Source: Ruegeria sp. YS9
GTDB lineage: Bacteria > Pseudomonadota > Alphaproteobacteria > Rhodobacterales > Rhodobacteraceae
Length of the DNA stretch: 64,000 nucleotides
Assembly (NCBI RefSeq): GCF_024628725.1
Contig: NZ_CP102409.1
Location: forward strand, 2,327,001 to 2,391,000
Direction of reading: 5' to 3'
Part shown: positions 43,001 through 51,221 of the stretch, piece after piece
How the letters are laid out: each line of letters begins with the position of its first letter
How positions within the stretch are numbered: position 1 is the first letter of the stretch
Made by a program: the position numbers and the translations under genes
The notes under the pieces: generated by a model
The model's input: the letters and a program-made list of their open reading frames with translations, nothing else
Told to the model about the DNA's origin: nothing
The model's database searches: none

Positions 43001-43413
43001 CCGCACAAGGTCAACCTGCGCCGGTCACAACCCGATCCCTGCCCGGCCCGACCGGTGAATCGAACCGCCTGAGCGAGTATCCGCGTCCGCCCCTTCTGTG
43101 CATGGGGCCCGGAGAGGCCGCAGCGCGTGCGCAGGCCGATGCTGTATCTGCGTTGGGTGGCACCGCCATTCAGGCGACCGGAATGCTTGACCTGCACCGG
43201 CTGGAAAACCTGACCGGCATTTCGGGCGTGTTGTGGTGGGGAGACGACGAAACAGCGCGGCAGATCGAACAGCATCTGGCGCGCCGCGACGGCCCGATTC
43301 TGCCGCTTATCCCCGGCAAGCCCGACCGCGCGCGTGTTCTGGGTGAACGCCATGTCTGCGTCGACACGACCGCAGCGGGTGGAAACGCCGCGTTGTTGGG
43401 AGGTGCGGCATAA
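40015..43413 (+). CDS. putA: Bifunctional proline dehydrogenase / P5C dehydrogenase
   Basis: A 1132-residue PutA. Proline dehydrogenase occupies about residues 150-500 (RLVKGAYWDTEIKRAQVEG and the C-terminal RLHGMGETLHQ barrel segments). Delta-1-pyrroline-5-carboxylate dehydrogenase spans about 560-1000, with Glu758 (ETGGLNAM) and catalytic Cys792 (SAGQRCSALR). About 120 C-terminal residues form the extra domain of long PutA proteins. There is no N-terminal ribbon-helix-helix, so it is not a self-repressor; PutR does that job. It converts proline to glutamate using FAD and NAD+. CCGGAGG precedes the ATG at 40015. Confidence 0.96.
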   Translation: MSHSLRTLIDSSTYADQSAVLDTLISQANLTDTDRSAIGTAAAQLVRDIRSSTSPGLMEVFLAEYGLSTDEGIALMCLAEALLRVPDADTIDALIEDKIAPSDWGKHLGQSSSSLVNASTWALMLTGKVLDEGKASPVGALRGAIKRLGEPVIRTAVARAMKEMGRQFVLGETIQSAMERARGMEEKGYTYSYDMLGEAARTEADAARYHLSYSRAISAIAEACTHDDIRANPGISVKLSALHPRYELAQEQRVMDELVPRLRALALLAKAAGMGLNVDAEEADRLSLSLQVIEAVMSDPALAGWHGFGIVVQAYGPRAGLVLDTLYGMAERHDRQIMVRLVKGAYWDTEIKRAQVEGVDGFPVFTHKAATDVSYIANARKLLGMTDRIYPQFATHNAHTVSAILHMAEDQPFEFQRLHGMGETLHQIVMDKQNTRCRIYAPVGAHRDLLAYLVRRLLENGANSSFVNQIVDEDVPPEEVAADPFVALRTPPPALPTGPDLFQPERPNSKGFDLHHTPTLDKIDAARDQFRAHHWYAQPLLAGEAKPEADEPVINPAQPQDKPGAVAAASAADVEMALASANPWDAPGAERARVLNAAADLYEAHYGELFALLAREAGKSLPDAVAELREAVDFLRYYAANIPEAEPAGIFTCISPWNFPLAIFSGQISAALATGNAVLAKPASQTPLIAHRAIQLMHEAGVPRDVLQLLPGGPAVGAALTSDPRVSGVAFTGSTATALKIRAAMAGSMRPGTPLIAETGGLNAMIVDSTALPEQAVQSIIESAFQSAGQRCSALRCLYLQEDIADYVLTMLKGAMDALSVGDPWLVSTDCGPVIDEQARQGIAEHVTKARNEGRVLKELPLPPDGTFVAPTLIEIPGIAALEREVFGPVLHVARFKSQEIDKIIADINATGYGLTFGLHTRIDDRVQHVTEAIHAGNIYVNRNQIGAIVGSQPFGGEGLSGTGPKAGGPNYMIRFCAPDRQSTADTWGAVADLPAAQGQPAPVTTRSLPGPTGESNRLSEYPRPPLLCMGPGEAAARAQADAVSALGGTAIQATGMLDLHRLENLTGISGVLWWGDDETARQIEQHLARRDGPILPLIPGKPDRARVLGERHVCVDTTAAGGNAALLGGAA

Positions 43414-43421
43414 GCTTGCCT

Positions 43422-43451
43422 TGACGCTGGGCACACAAAAGCCCAGCGTCA
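43422..43451 (+). terminator. Hairpin between putA and the rhomboid gene
   Basis: TGACGCTGGGC (43422-43432) and GCCCAGCGTCA (43441-43451) form a perfect 11-bp stem with loop ACACAAAA. It ends only 4 bases before the rhomboid ATG and no T-run follows, so it could work as a terminator for putA or as a translational gate on the next gene. Confidence 0.6.
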
Positions 43452-43455
43452 CGGC

Positions 43456-44199
43456 ATGTTTCCGATCCGCGACCACAACCCTTCGGGGCGCACACCTCAT
43501 GTTGTCTATGCCTTGCTGGCGGCCAATATCCTGATCTTTCTCAGCTATGTGGGGATTTTGGGTGACGGGCCGCGGATCGGCAGGCTGTTTTTCGACTACG
43601 CCATAATTCCGGCGCGGGTCAGCGACGGGTTCGGGCTGGAAACCCTCGTGACATCCATGTTCCTGCACGGGGGGTGGATGCATCTGGCCGGGAACATGCT
43701 GTTTCTGTGGATCTTCGGTAACAATCTGGAAGACGAGATGGGCCATCTGCCTTTCCTGCTGTTCTATCTGGCAGCCGGAATTGGCGCGGGCCTGATTCAC
43801 ATCATCACCGGGCCCGAGTCCCAAGTCCCCACGGTTGGGGCCTCGGGCGCGATTGCTGGCGTTATGGGCGGGTATCTGCTGCTGTTCCCGAAAGCACGGG
43901 TAGATGTCCTGCTGATCCTGGTCGTCTATTTCAGGGTCTTTACCATTCCCGCCTTCATCATGCTGGGCGTCTGGCTGGCGATACAGTTCTTTGGCAGCGT
44001 CACGAGCAACCCGGACGAAGGCGGCATCGCCTATTGGGCCCATACCGGGGGGTTTGCCGTTGGCCTGATCCTGTGCATACCGCTGTGGCTGAGACGCGGA
44101 GGAATTCAGTTCTGGAACCGCACCCATGGGCACCCGCCCCACCCGGAGGCGAAGTACAAGCTGTCGCAATCCCGCATTCCGCGCGTTCCGCGCCGTTAA
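43456..44199 (+). CDS. Rhomboid-family intramembrane serine protease
   Basis: A 247-residue membrane protein of six or more helices. The catalytic dyad is in place: Ser130 in GASGAI and His196 in YWAHTGGFAVG. The oxyanion/loop segment HGGWMHLAGNMLFLWIFG at about 71-88 is the family fingerprint. It cleaves membrane-anchored substrates inside the bilayer. The C-terminal 40 residues are basic and cytoplasmic. The start is directly after a hairpin and has no visible Shine-Dalgarno site. Confidence 0.92.
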   Translation: MFPIRDHNPSGRTPHVVYALLAANILIFLSYVGILGDGPRIGRLFFDYAIIPARVSDGFGLETLVTSMFLHGGWMHLAGNMLFLWIFGNNLEDEMGHLPFLLFYLAAGIGAGLIHIITGPESQVPTVGASGAIAGVMGGYLLLFPKARVDVLLILVVYFRVFTIPAFIMLGVWLAIQFFGSVTSNPDEGGIAYWAHTGGFAVGLILCIPLWLRRGGIQFWNRTHGHPPHPEAKYKLSQSRIPRVPRR

Positions 44200-44216
44200 G
44201 GCCGGTAAACGGGCGT

Positions 44217-45002
44217 CTAGCCCCGGATCACCTTGGCGAACTGATCGAAGATCGGTTCGTTAGAACAGATCACTTCACCATCTTCCAGCACGTTGCCTTC
44301 AGGGTTCAGCGCCTGCACGAAGCCGCCGGCCTCTTTGACGATGATCACGCCAGCAGCCAGATCCCACGCATTCAGGCGGCGTTCCCAAAAGCCCTCGTAC
44401 CGGCCGGCGGCCACATATGCCATGTCGAGCGCGGCAGCACCCCAACGACGGACACCGGCGCAGGCGGGCATCAGGCGCGCCAGATCCTGAAGGGTTGCTG
44501 GCAGGTCCGAACGGCCACCAAAAGGCAGACCGGTCGCGAAGACCGATTCAATCATGCGATGACGGCCCGACACGCGAATACGCATGTCGTTCATCCAGGC
44601 GCCCTCACCCTTTTCCGCAAAGAACATCTCGTCCTTGGCGGCGTCATAAATCACGCCGGCAACGATCTTGCCCTTGTGTTCCAGCGCTATGGAAATCGCC
44701 CAATGCGGCAGGCCGTGCAGGAAATTGGTGGTGCCGTCCAGCGGATCGACGATCCAGCGGCGGGTCGGATCCTCGCCATCGATGGAGCCGCCCTCTTCGG
44801 CCAGCCAGCCATAGGTCGGCCGTGCGCCCAGAAGCTCTTCTTTCAGGATGGCTTCGGCGGCGATGTCAGCCTTCGAGACGAAATCACCGGCGCCTTTCAT
44901 CGACACCTGCAGATTTTCGACTTCACGGAAATCCTTGACCAAAGAACGCCCCGCCTTGCGCGCGGCCTTGATCATGATGTTGAGATTTGCGCTGCCAACC
45001 AT
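44217..45002 (-). CDS. suhB: Inositol monophosphatase family protein (SuhB-like)
   Basis: A 261-residue Mg2+-dependent phosphatase. The metal site is clear: LAEEGG (Glu), DPLDGTTNFLHG (Asp, Asp) and the C-terminal AWDLAAGVIIVKEAGG (Asp). SuhB proteins hydrolyse inositol-1-phosphate or related sugar phosphates, and in enterics also help rRNA transcription. GGAG lies upstream of the ATG at 45002; a TTG two codons earlier is less likely. It is convergent with the rhomboid gene, 17 bases away. Confidence 0.9.
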   Translation of the reverse strand: MVGSANLNIMIKAARKAGRSLVKDFREVENLQVSMKGAGDFVSKADIAAEAILKEELLGARPTYGWLAEEGGSIDGEDPTRRWIVDPLDGTTNFLHGLPHWAISIALEHKGKIVAGVIYDAAKDEMFFAEKGEGAWMNDMRIRVSGRHRMIESVFATGLPFGGRSDLPATLQDLARLMPACAGVRRWGAAALDMAYVAAGRYEGFWERRLNAWDLAAGVIIVKEAGGFVQALNPEGNVLEDGEVICSNEPIFDQFAKVIRG

Positions 45003-45100
45003 TGTCAAAAGGCTCCTGTCCGGTCAAACCGCGCGTATACTGCCGCAATGCGCCCTTGCCAAGAGGAATGATGCGCATAACAGACCCGCCGGAAACGCCG

Positions 45101-46006
45101 TTACTGGGATTGCAGCTTGCGCGCTTCTTCCCGGGCCAGTTTCACCAGCTCCTGCACATAGGGTTTCTCCAGATCTTCCGAGCGGACCGCGGCGTAGAGA
45201 CGCCGTGTAATGCCCTCTTTCGTCAGCGGTCGGGTGACGTAGTCCGAGTTGTATTTGACCTCGCGCACGACCCAATCCGGCAGCACTGAAATGCCCCGGT
45301 TCGATGCGACCAGCAGCAGAATGACGGCAGTCAGTTCCACCTGCCGGATCGTTGCAGGCTCAACCCGCGCCGGGATCAACAACTGGCTGAACACATCCAG
45401 ACGCGTGCGTTCCACCGGATAGGTGATCAGGGTCTGGCCGCGAAAATCCTCGGCCTCGATATAGTCTTTCTTGGCCAGGGGATGGGTCGAAGCGGCCACA
45501 AACACCGCGTTATAGTCGAAAAGTTCGACAAACTCGACACCCGGCAGGTCTTCGGGATCGGACGAGACCACCAGATCAACCTCTTCCTTCTGCAAGGCCG
45601 GAAGCGCGTCGAAGGCCAGGCCGGGGCGGATATCGACATCCACATCGCCCCAGGATTTCCTGAAGGCTTCAAGAACAGGAAACAGCCATTCGAAACAGGC
45701 ATGGCATTCGATGGCTATATGCATCCGCCCCGTTCGCCCGTCCCGCAGCGATGAAAACTCGCTCTGCGCGGCCTCGACCTGAGGAAGGATTTGTTCGGCC
45801 AGCCGCAACAGGCGGAATCCGGCGGCTGACAATTTCATTGGCTTTGAGCGGCGCAGAAACAGTTCAACCCCCGCCTGATCTTCCAACCCTTTGATTTGAT
45901 GGCTCAATGCGGACTGGGTGATGTTCAACTGATCCGCAGCGCGGGCCAGCCCGCCGCATTCATGGATCGCCTTGATGGTGCGCAGGTGCCGGAATTCAAT
46001 ATGCAT
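45101..46006 (-). CDS. metR: LysR-family regulator of methionine synthesis
   Basis: A 301-residue LysR-type regulator starting MHIEFRHLRTIKAIHECGGL, with HTH AADQLNITQSALSHQIKGLE. The effector domain contains HACFEWLFPVLEAFR, typical of MetR, which senses homocysteine. It is divergent from metF with a 94-base gap, the usual place for a MetR site. In that gap TATTCA and TGAGTAATA at about 46017-46040 form an imperfect inverted repeat that might be its operator. Confidence 0.87.
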   Translation of the reverse strand: MHIEFRHLRTIKAIHECGGLARAADQLNITQSALSHQIKGLEDQAGVELFLRRSKPMKLSAAGFRLLRLAEQILPQVEAAQSEFSSLRDGRTGRMHIAIECHACFEWLFPVLEAFRKSWGDVDVDIRPGLAFDALPALQKEEVDLVVSSDPEDLPGVEFVELFDYNAVFVAASTHPLAKKDYIEAEDFRGQTLITYPVERTRLDVFSQLLIPARVEPATIRQVELTAVILLLVASNRGISVLPDWVVREVKYNSDYVTRPLTKEGITRRLYAAVRSEDLEKPYVQELVKLAREEARKLQSQ

Positions 46007-46100
46007 TTCAAACAGTATTCATGTTGTTGTTGAGTAATATGAGTTTGTTTCACAATGCTCGCCATGGCACAAGGGGCTCAGTTGATCCAGTGAGGCCACA

Positions 46101-46967
46101 ATGTCTAACCCTGAAATTTCCTTCGAGTTCTTTCCGCCCAAAACTCTGGAAGCCTCATTCCGCCTTTGGGACACGGTCCAGACATTGGCCCCTTTGGATC
46201 CCCGCTTTGTTTCCGTCACCTACGGCGCTGGCGGCACGACGCGTGAACTGACACGCGACGCGGTTTCAACCCTGCACAAGTCATCGGGCCTGAACGTGGC
46301 CGCTCATCTGACCTGCGTCGATGCTTCGCGGCAGGAAACGCTGGAGATCGCAGACGCCTTTGCACGCGCCGGCGTGCAGGACATCGTCGCCCTGCGCGGC
46401 GATCCGCCAAAGGGTCAGGACAAGTTTGTGCCGCACCCCGACGGGTTTTCCAGTTCTGTCGAACTGATCGAGGCACTGGCCGAAACCGAAATGTTCAGCA
46501 TCCGTGTCGGGGCCTATCCCGACACCCACCCCGAGGCCGCAGACATGGCTGCGGATGTGGACTGGTTGAAGGCCAAGCTAGACGCAGGCGCAGACGAAGC
46601 GCTGACACAGTTCTTCTTCGAAGCCGAGACCTTTTTCCGGTTCCGCGATGCGTGCGCCAAGGCCGGTATCGACAAACCGATCGTTCCGGGCATCCTGCCG
46701 ATCGAGAACTGGTCGGGTGCCCGCAATTTCGCCAAGCGCTGTGGCACGCATATTCCGGTTTGGGTCGAACAGGCCTTTGAAAAAGCGGTGCGCGACGAGC
46801 GCGAGGATCTGTTGGCCACGGCAATCTGTACTGAACTGTGTTCGGACCTGATCGAAGGCGGCGTGGACAAGCTGCATTTCTATACGCTCAACCGTCCCGA
46901 ACTGACGCGCGATGTCTGCTTTGCACTGGGCATTACACCGCGCGTTGAACTGGAAAACGTGGCCTGA
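46101..46967 (+). CDS. metF: 5,10-methylenetetrahydrofolate reductase
   Basis: A 288-residue MTHFR. It opens ISFEFFPPKT (catalytic Glu in FEFFPPK) and has VTYGAGG, LRGDPPKG, DEALTQFFFEAETFFRF and GILPI, all characteristic of the FAD barrel. It reduces methylene-THF to methyl-THF for methionine synthesis, using NADH in the bacterial form. It is single and divergent from metR; a terminator follows at 46989. Confidence 0.95.
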   Translation: MSNPEISFEFFPPKTLEASFRLWDTVQTLAPLDPRFVSVTYGAGGTTRELTRDAVSTLHKSSGLNVAAHLTCVDASRQETLEIADAFARAGVQDIVALRGDPPKGQDKFVPHPDGFSSSVELIEALAETEMFSIRVGAYPDTHPEAADMAADVDWLKAKLDAGADEALTQFFFEAETFFRFRDACAKAGIDKPIVPGILPIENWSGARNFAKRCGTHIPVWVEQAFEKAVRDEREDLLATAICTELCSDLIEGGVDKLHFYTLNRPELTRDVCFALGITPRVELENVA

Positions 46968-46988
46968 CTTGCAAAAAATCCAATGATT

Positions 46989-47022
46989 CGCCCGGGTTAC
47001 ATTTGCGCCCGGGCGTTTGTCG
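46989..47022 (+). terminator. Rho-independent terminator of metF
   Basis: CGCCCGGG (46989-46996) and CCCGGGCG (47008-47015) form a perfect 8-bp stem, followed by TTTGTCGTTT. Confidence 0.78.
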
Positions 47023-47182
47023 TTTCGGAAGATGTGTACTGTTTACCAGCACCACCCCTAAAACGGTGCCTTTGAGGGACAATTGAATCTCAACACCGCG
47101 ATTGTTGTCACCAGCCCCGCAAATCATCCCTGAAATTTGACAAAACCATGACGCTGGCGACACTGGAAAAGTGTAGTTTGTA

Positions 47183-47863
47183 ATGAGTGTTTTGAGTATG
47201 GAACCTGTCGATAAAGTGCGGGCGCGCGCGGATGCGTTGGCGGATCTGGGGTTAAGCCCCTGCGCCGGTTCCCAAGAGATCAGGGACGCCTGGAGGCAGA
47301 TCGCCTTCCATTCACATCCCGATCACAAGGATGGGGACAGTTCCGGTTTTTCGCGCGCCAAGGCGGCCTATGATTTTCTGCGCCAGGAAGGGTTGGTTAC
47401 AAAAGGTGGTGCCAGTTCCGGCCCTCCGCAACCGCGCCGACCCCGTTTGAAAAAGCGCATCATCGAACTTCCGCTGGAAGATATCGCCGCCTGCAAGGCG
47501 ATGCTGAATCCCGACCAGAGGTTGCCGAAAATGCAAGATGAAGCGGATGTTCAGGACACATCTGATGCATGTGTCTCGGATCACGTTCCTGACGCGGTCG
47601 GGTGTTACGGGCGGCATCTGACCTATTTTGTCACCACGCCCGTGCATCATGGGGCAAATCGCGTGGCCTTGCCGACGACCGTCCTGACCAGCGCACGCCA
47701 CACCGAGGCTGAAATTCTGAGCTTTCAGTCAAAAGATACCGGTGCCGGAGAAGTCATCATCCCCGATACGATCCGCGAACGGAAGTTTCCGGGGGCCAAG
47801 AGTGTGCGGATCAGGTTTGACGCTGATCAGGATATTCGGGATCAATTCTGGCTTGCGGGGTAA
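47183..47863 (+). CDS. J-domain (DnaJ-like) protein
   Basis: A 226-residue protein. Residues about 20-73 are a J domain with the HPD tripeptide at 55-57 (FHSHPDHKDGD) and AKAAYDFLR in helix IV. HPD stimulates an Hsp70 ATPase. The rest has no Gly/Phe or zinc-finger region, so it is a type III co-chaperone. The C-terminal half holds a beta-rich domain (GCYGRHLTYFVTTPVHHGANRVALPTT region) that I do not recognise. No ribosome site is obvious; an ATG at 47198 is an alternative start. Confidence 0.8.
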   Translation: MSVLSMEPVDKVRARADALADLGLSPCAGSQEIRDAWRQIAFHSHPDHKDGDSSGFSRAKAAYDFLRQEGLVTKGGASSGPPQPRRPRLKKRIIELPLEDIAACKAMLNPDQRLPKMQDEADVQDTSDACVSDHVPDAVGCYGRHLTYFVTTPVHHGANRVALPTTVLTSARHTEAEILSFQSKDTGAGEVIIPDTIRERKFPGAKSVRIRFDADQDIRDQFWLAG

Positions 47864-47871
47864 GGGCCTGA

Positions 47872-47892
47872 GCCCGGCTGAGCCAGCCGGGC
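47872..47892. terminator. Bidirectional hairpin terminator
   Basis: GCCCGGCT and AGCCGGGC form a perfect 8-bp stem with loop GAGCC, between the convergent J-domain and YHS-domain genes. T-runs are absent apart from a short TT. Confidence 0.6.
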
Positions 47893-47912
47893 ATTGATCT
47901 TGTGACGCCGGA

Positions 47913-48431
47913 TCAGTTCGAAACCGGGCCTTCTGACGTGAATTTCGGAATCACGTTGGTCGAGGCGTCGCTTGGTTCGATACCGGGCCAGTTTCCTTCG
48001 GCAAGATTGATATTGCCCGGAATGTCTTCCTCGAAAAATCCGACAACCACATCGGTGATGTTGAGATACAGCTTGTCATCCACGATCCGCCACAGGTTCG
48101 GGTTTGCCGGAACCTTGCCACCGCGCGACACGCCATAGGCGCAGTGCCCATCATATTGCGGCGCGTAGTATGCCGGGTTTTCCAGGAATTTGTTTCGGTT
48201 TTCCTCGGTCGCAAAAGCCCAGGTCGCACCGTTGTACTCGGCGGTGATGTTGGCATTTCCGCGCACACCCTCGGGCTGCGGCTGGCCCACCGGCACCTGA
48301 TCCAGGCTGCGATAGGCAACGACATCGTAACCCGAAACAGCAAAACCTGTGCCGTCAACATATTGAGGGCCGGCAAAAGCCGGAACTGCCAGCGCTAAGG
48401 CCGCAGCGAGTGTCAATGCAAAGCGTTTCAT
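47913..48431 (-). CDS. Exported YHS-domain protein
   Basis: A 172-residue protein with an N-terminal signal peptide (MKRFALTLAAALALAVPAFA). The mature part has the pattern GFAVSGYDVVAYRS, then ATWAFATEENRNKFLENPAYYAPQYDGHCAYGVSRG, which is the YHS domain common in periplasmic proteins of marine bacteria. YHS domains often bind metal through Cys; a single Cys is present in GHCAYG. I prefer the ATG at 48431, with AAGGA upstream. The function is unknown. It is a single gene. Confidence 0.87.
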   Translation of the reverse strand: MKRFALTLAAALALAVPAFAGPQYVDGTGFAVSGYDVVAYRSLDQVPVGQPQPEGVRGNANITAEYNGATWAFATEENRNKFLENPAYYAPQYDGHCAYGVSRGGKVPANPNLWRIVDDKLYLNITDVVVGFFEEDIPGNINLAEGNWPGIEPSDASTNVIPKFTSEGPVSN

Positions 48432-48665
48432 GTCGTCCATCCTTTTCGGGTCAACTAAATCCGTGATGCCTTGGGCAGGTCTGAATGGACAATATGCGAT
48501 TCCCGTGCGGTGCGTAGTCCCCCTAACGCCGCTGTGACCCGGCACGAGAAAACGTGAAAGTTTGGCGGCGGATTGTTACAGAATGCGCCAGTTGGGTGGG
48601 GTTGGACTCGGCGGTTTGCAATATTAGCTGTATGGCAGCCCTGACATAGGCAAGAAAGGCAAGTG

Positions 48666-49544
48666 ATGAGCGACCAATCCTCGTATACCCCTCCAGCGGT
48701 CTGGACCTGGGACAGTAAAAGTGGCGGACAATTCGCCAACATCAACCGGCCGATCGCCGGAGCGACCCATGACAAGGACCTGCCGGTCGGACAGCATCCT
48801 CTTCAGCTGTACTCGCTCGCGACACCCAATGGCGTGAAAGTCACGGTGATGCTGGAAGAGCTGCTGGCACTTGGTCATGAAGGCGCTGAATACAACGCCT
48901 GGCTGATCAACATCGGAGAAGGCGATCAATTCAGCTCGGGCTTTGTCGAGGTCAACCCGAACTCGAAAATCCCCGCGCTTTGGGATCGGTCGGGCGACAA
49001 ACCTGTTCGGGTTTTTGAAAGCGCCTCGATCCTGTTCCATCTGGCCGAAAAGTTCGGCGCGTTTCTGCCGGCTTCCGGCCCCGAGCGGACCGAGGTGATG
49101 AACTGGGTATTCTGGCAGATGGGCAGCGCGCCGTATCTGGGCGGTGGGTTCGGGCATTTCTACGCCTATGCACCCGAGAAATGGGAATACCCGATCAACC
49201 GTTTCGCCATGGAGACCAAGCGCCAACTGGATGTTCTGGATCGTGAACTGGCAGAAAAAACCTTCATCGCGGGCGAAAACTATTCGATCGCCGACATTGC
49301 GATTTGGCCCTGGTATGGTCAGTTGGTTCTGGGCCGCCTTTACAGCGCGGCAGAGTTCCTGGACGTGGAGTCCTACAAGAACGTCATGCGATGGGCCAAG
49401 GCGATCGACGCGCGCCCTGCGGTTCAGCGCGGCCGCATGGTCAACCGCACCTTTGGCGAGCCGCACACGCAGCTTCACGAACGCCACGACGCCACCGACT
49501 TCGAAACCCGCACGCAGGACAAGTTGGAAGCGGCAGCGGAATAA
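48666..49544 (+). CDS. yghU: Glutathione S-transferase, YghU type
   Basis: A 292-residue Nu-class GST like E. coli YghU/YfcG. The N-terminal thioredoxin fold reads HPLQLYSLATPNGVKVTVMLEEL, with the Thr/Asn that activates disulfide substrates, then NPNSKIPALWDR and ESASILFHLAEKFG for glutathione binding, and an all-helical C-terminal domain. YghU-type enzymes have disulfide-bond reductase activity. GAAAGG lies upstream of the ATG at 48666. It is a single gene followed by a bidirectional terminator. Confidence 0.92.
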   Translation: MSDQSSYTPPAVWTWDSKSGGQFANINRPIAGATHDKDLPVGQHPLQLYSLATPNGVKVTVMLEELLALGHEGAEYNAWLINIGEGDQFSSGFVEVNPNSKIPALWDRSGDKPVRVFESASILFHLAEKFGAFLPASGPERTEVMNWVFWQMGSAPYLGGGFGHFYAYAPEKWEYPINRFAMETKRQLDVLDRELAEKTFIAGENYSIADIAIWPWYGQLVLGRLYSAAEFLDVESYKNVMRWAKAIDARPAVQRGRMVNRTFGEPHTQLHERHDATDFETRTQDKLEAAAE

Positions 49545-49562
49545 ACATAACCCAGGCGCAGC

Positions 49563-49591
49563 AACACGCGGTGCAGCTTGCGCCGCGTGTT
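49563..49591. terminator. Bidirectional terminator
   Basis: AACACGCGG (49563-49571) and CCGCGTGTT (49583-49591) form a perfect 9-bp stem between the convergent yghU and SseB-family genes, followed by TGCGTTT on the plus strand. Confidence 0.72.
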
Positions 49592-49604
49592 TGCGTTTGG
49601 ATGG

Positions 49605-50393
49605 TTATTTCAGAATGGGTGGGTTGTCCGGGTTCCTGCCGGGGGCTTCACGGACCGTATCGGCAACTTGCGGCTGGGGCAGATCAAACCGAAGGCCCAC
49701 CTTGGCCAACAGCGTGGCGGCGGCCTCGCTTGCGGTGAAAAACCCGACATCCATCGCGCCTGCCTCGATCCCGGAAAAGGTCAGCGCCTCGGACGCGGCC
49801 TTGGCCAAAGCGGGCTCGGCCCCCTCGATCGCATCGACAAACCCCAACAGATGGCCCTGCGCGCCCGATTTGGACTTGGTGGCGACCAGATAAGCCGCGC
49901 TGGCAAGTCCGCCTGCCGTCGCCAGTTTTGCATCCAGCGCGGTCAGCAGGTTCTGCGGCAGGCCAGCGGGCGGCAAAAACTCGGCAAGCTCTTCCTCGAC
50001 CTCTTGCGGGCTGTGCTGCAACGTTTGAGCCAACCATTCCAGTGCTTCCACCGGAATCAGCATGGAAGATGGCGCCGTCTCAAGGTTCAGACCAAGCCCG
50101 ATGCCCTGTCCCGACAGCATCCCCGAAAGCACCCGCCCCGACAGCGCCACATACGGCACGGGCCGCCCGGCAAACTGCGCCAGCCGGTCCTCACGATCAA
50201 AGGCAAGAACAAAGCGCCCGTCAGCCACATCGAACACTTCGGGCGAGATATTCTGGTCCCGCGCTTCTTCGGTCAGCATCAGAAACAGCTCGCTATCCGC
50301 AAGCCGTTCAAAGAAACGCAGACGGGCGGCATCACTTGTCGGGTCCGCCTGCATCGCGGCATGCGCGGTGTCCAACGCCGTGGAGTCAGTCAT
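49605..50393 (-). CDS. SseB-family protein
   Basis: A 262-residue soluble protein of the SseB N-terminal domain family. Recognised segments are AMQADPTSDAARLRFFERLADSELFLML at about 13-40, FVLAFDREDRLAQFAGRPVPYVALSG at about 61-86 and LNLETAPSSMLIPVEALEWL at about 101-120. Function is unproven; the E. coli SseB enhances serine sensitivity. Its start lies within the last codons of the uracil-DNA-glycosylase-type gene (8-base overlap), so the two are coexpressed. Confidence 0.82.
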   Translation of the reverse strand: MTDSTALDTAHAAMQADPTSDAARLRFFERLADSELFLMLTEEARDQNISPEVFDVADGRFVLAFDREDRLAQFAGRPVPYVALSGRVLSGMLSGQGIGLGLNLETAPSSMLIPVEALEWLAQTLQHSPQEVEEELAEFLPPAGLPQNLLTALDAKLATAGGLASAAYLVATKSKSGAQGHLLGFVDAIEGAEPALAKAASEALTFSGIEAGAMDVGFFTASEAAATLLAKVGLRFDLPQPQVADTVREAPGRNPDNPPILK

Positions 50394-50973
50394 TCAGCAC
50401 CTCTTGGACCCGTGCACGCAAAACAGGCAGCAGTTCAGCCTCGAACCACGGGTTTTTCTTCAACCATGCCGTATTGCGCCAGGACGGGTGAGGCAAGGCA
50501 AAGACCCGCGGCGCATGGTCCCGCCAGTTGCGGACGGTGTCCGTCACCGACCCGCGCGCGCCAAGATGAAACTTGTGCGCGTGACCTCCGACCAGCACGG
50601 TCAGCGGCACACGCCCCAGGTCCTGCATCACCCGGTCATGCCAGGTCTTGCGACACATCGCAGGTGGGGGAAGATCCGCATTGCGCGCATCATACCCCGG
50701 AAAGCAGAACGCCATCGGTACAATCGAAACACGGTCGCGATCGTAAAAAACCGTCTCATCAATCCCCAGCCAGTGCCGCAGCCTGTCGCCGGACGGGTCG
50801 GTGAAGGGCCGCCCCGACTCGTGCACACGGGCGCCCGGTGCCTGCCCTGCGACAAGGATCGGTGTTCCGGGGCGGAACCAGACCACCGGGCGCGGCTCGT
50901 GTGCGGTTTCTGTTTGCGCGAACCTGTCGGCACACAAGCGGCAAGCGCGGATTTCCTGACGTAAAGCGTTCAT
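50386..50973 (-). CDS. Uracil-DNA-glycosylase-superfamily protein
   Basis: A 195-residue UDG-fold protein. It has the family segment VAGQAPGARVHESGRPFTDPSGDRLR (motif A region) and the C-terminal HPSWRN (motif B). Four cysteines, CRLC near the start plus Cys in AFCFPG and AMCRKT, match the CxxC-Cx16C arrangement of 4Fe-4S glycosylases of families 4 and 5. It probably removes uracil or a related lesion from DNA. The start is uncertain: the ATG at 50973 gives the normal N terminus, while 50997 is a possible alternative. Confidence 0.8.
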   Translation of the reverse strand: MNALRQEIRACRLCADRFAQTETAHEPRPVVWFRPGTPILVAGQAPGARVHESGRPFTDPSGDRLRHWLGIDETVFYDRDRVSIVPMAFCFPGYDARNADLPPPAMCRKTWHDRVMQDLGRVPLTVLVGGHAHKFHLGARGSVTDTVRNWRDHAPRVFALPHPSWRNTAWLKKNPWFEAELLPVLRARVQEVLND

Positions 50974-51107
50974 CTGATCGTGACGGTCCCTGTCCATCCA
51001 GTCTGTTGTTGGCTGCCAAAACAGATAATAACGACCGAACGCAGCACCAAGTGAATGGAAACCCTTGCTGCGCCCGACCAGACATTCATGCGCGCAACCG
51101 GGACGCA

Positions 51108-51137
51108 TTGATCATTTGTTTCATAATTCGACATAAT
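51108..51137 (+). promoter_or_regulatory. Candidate promoter of the kps operon
   Basis: TTGATC (51108-51113) and CATAAT (51132-51137) are separated by 18 bases in an unusually AT-rich spot 85 bases upstream of kpsT. Confidence 0.55.
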
Positions 51138-51221
51138 GTAGCCAACATGGGCCGGTAAAAAAAACCCTTTCTGGCCGCCCGCAAGTGCGACAACACGAAC
51201 GAAACGAGCAGCAGACAGCGA

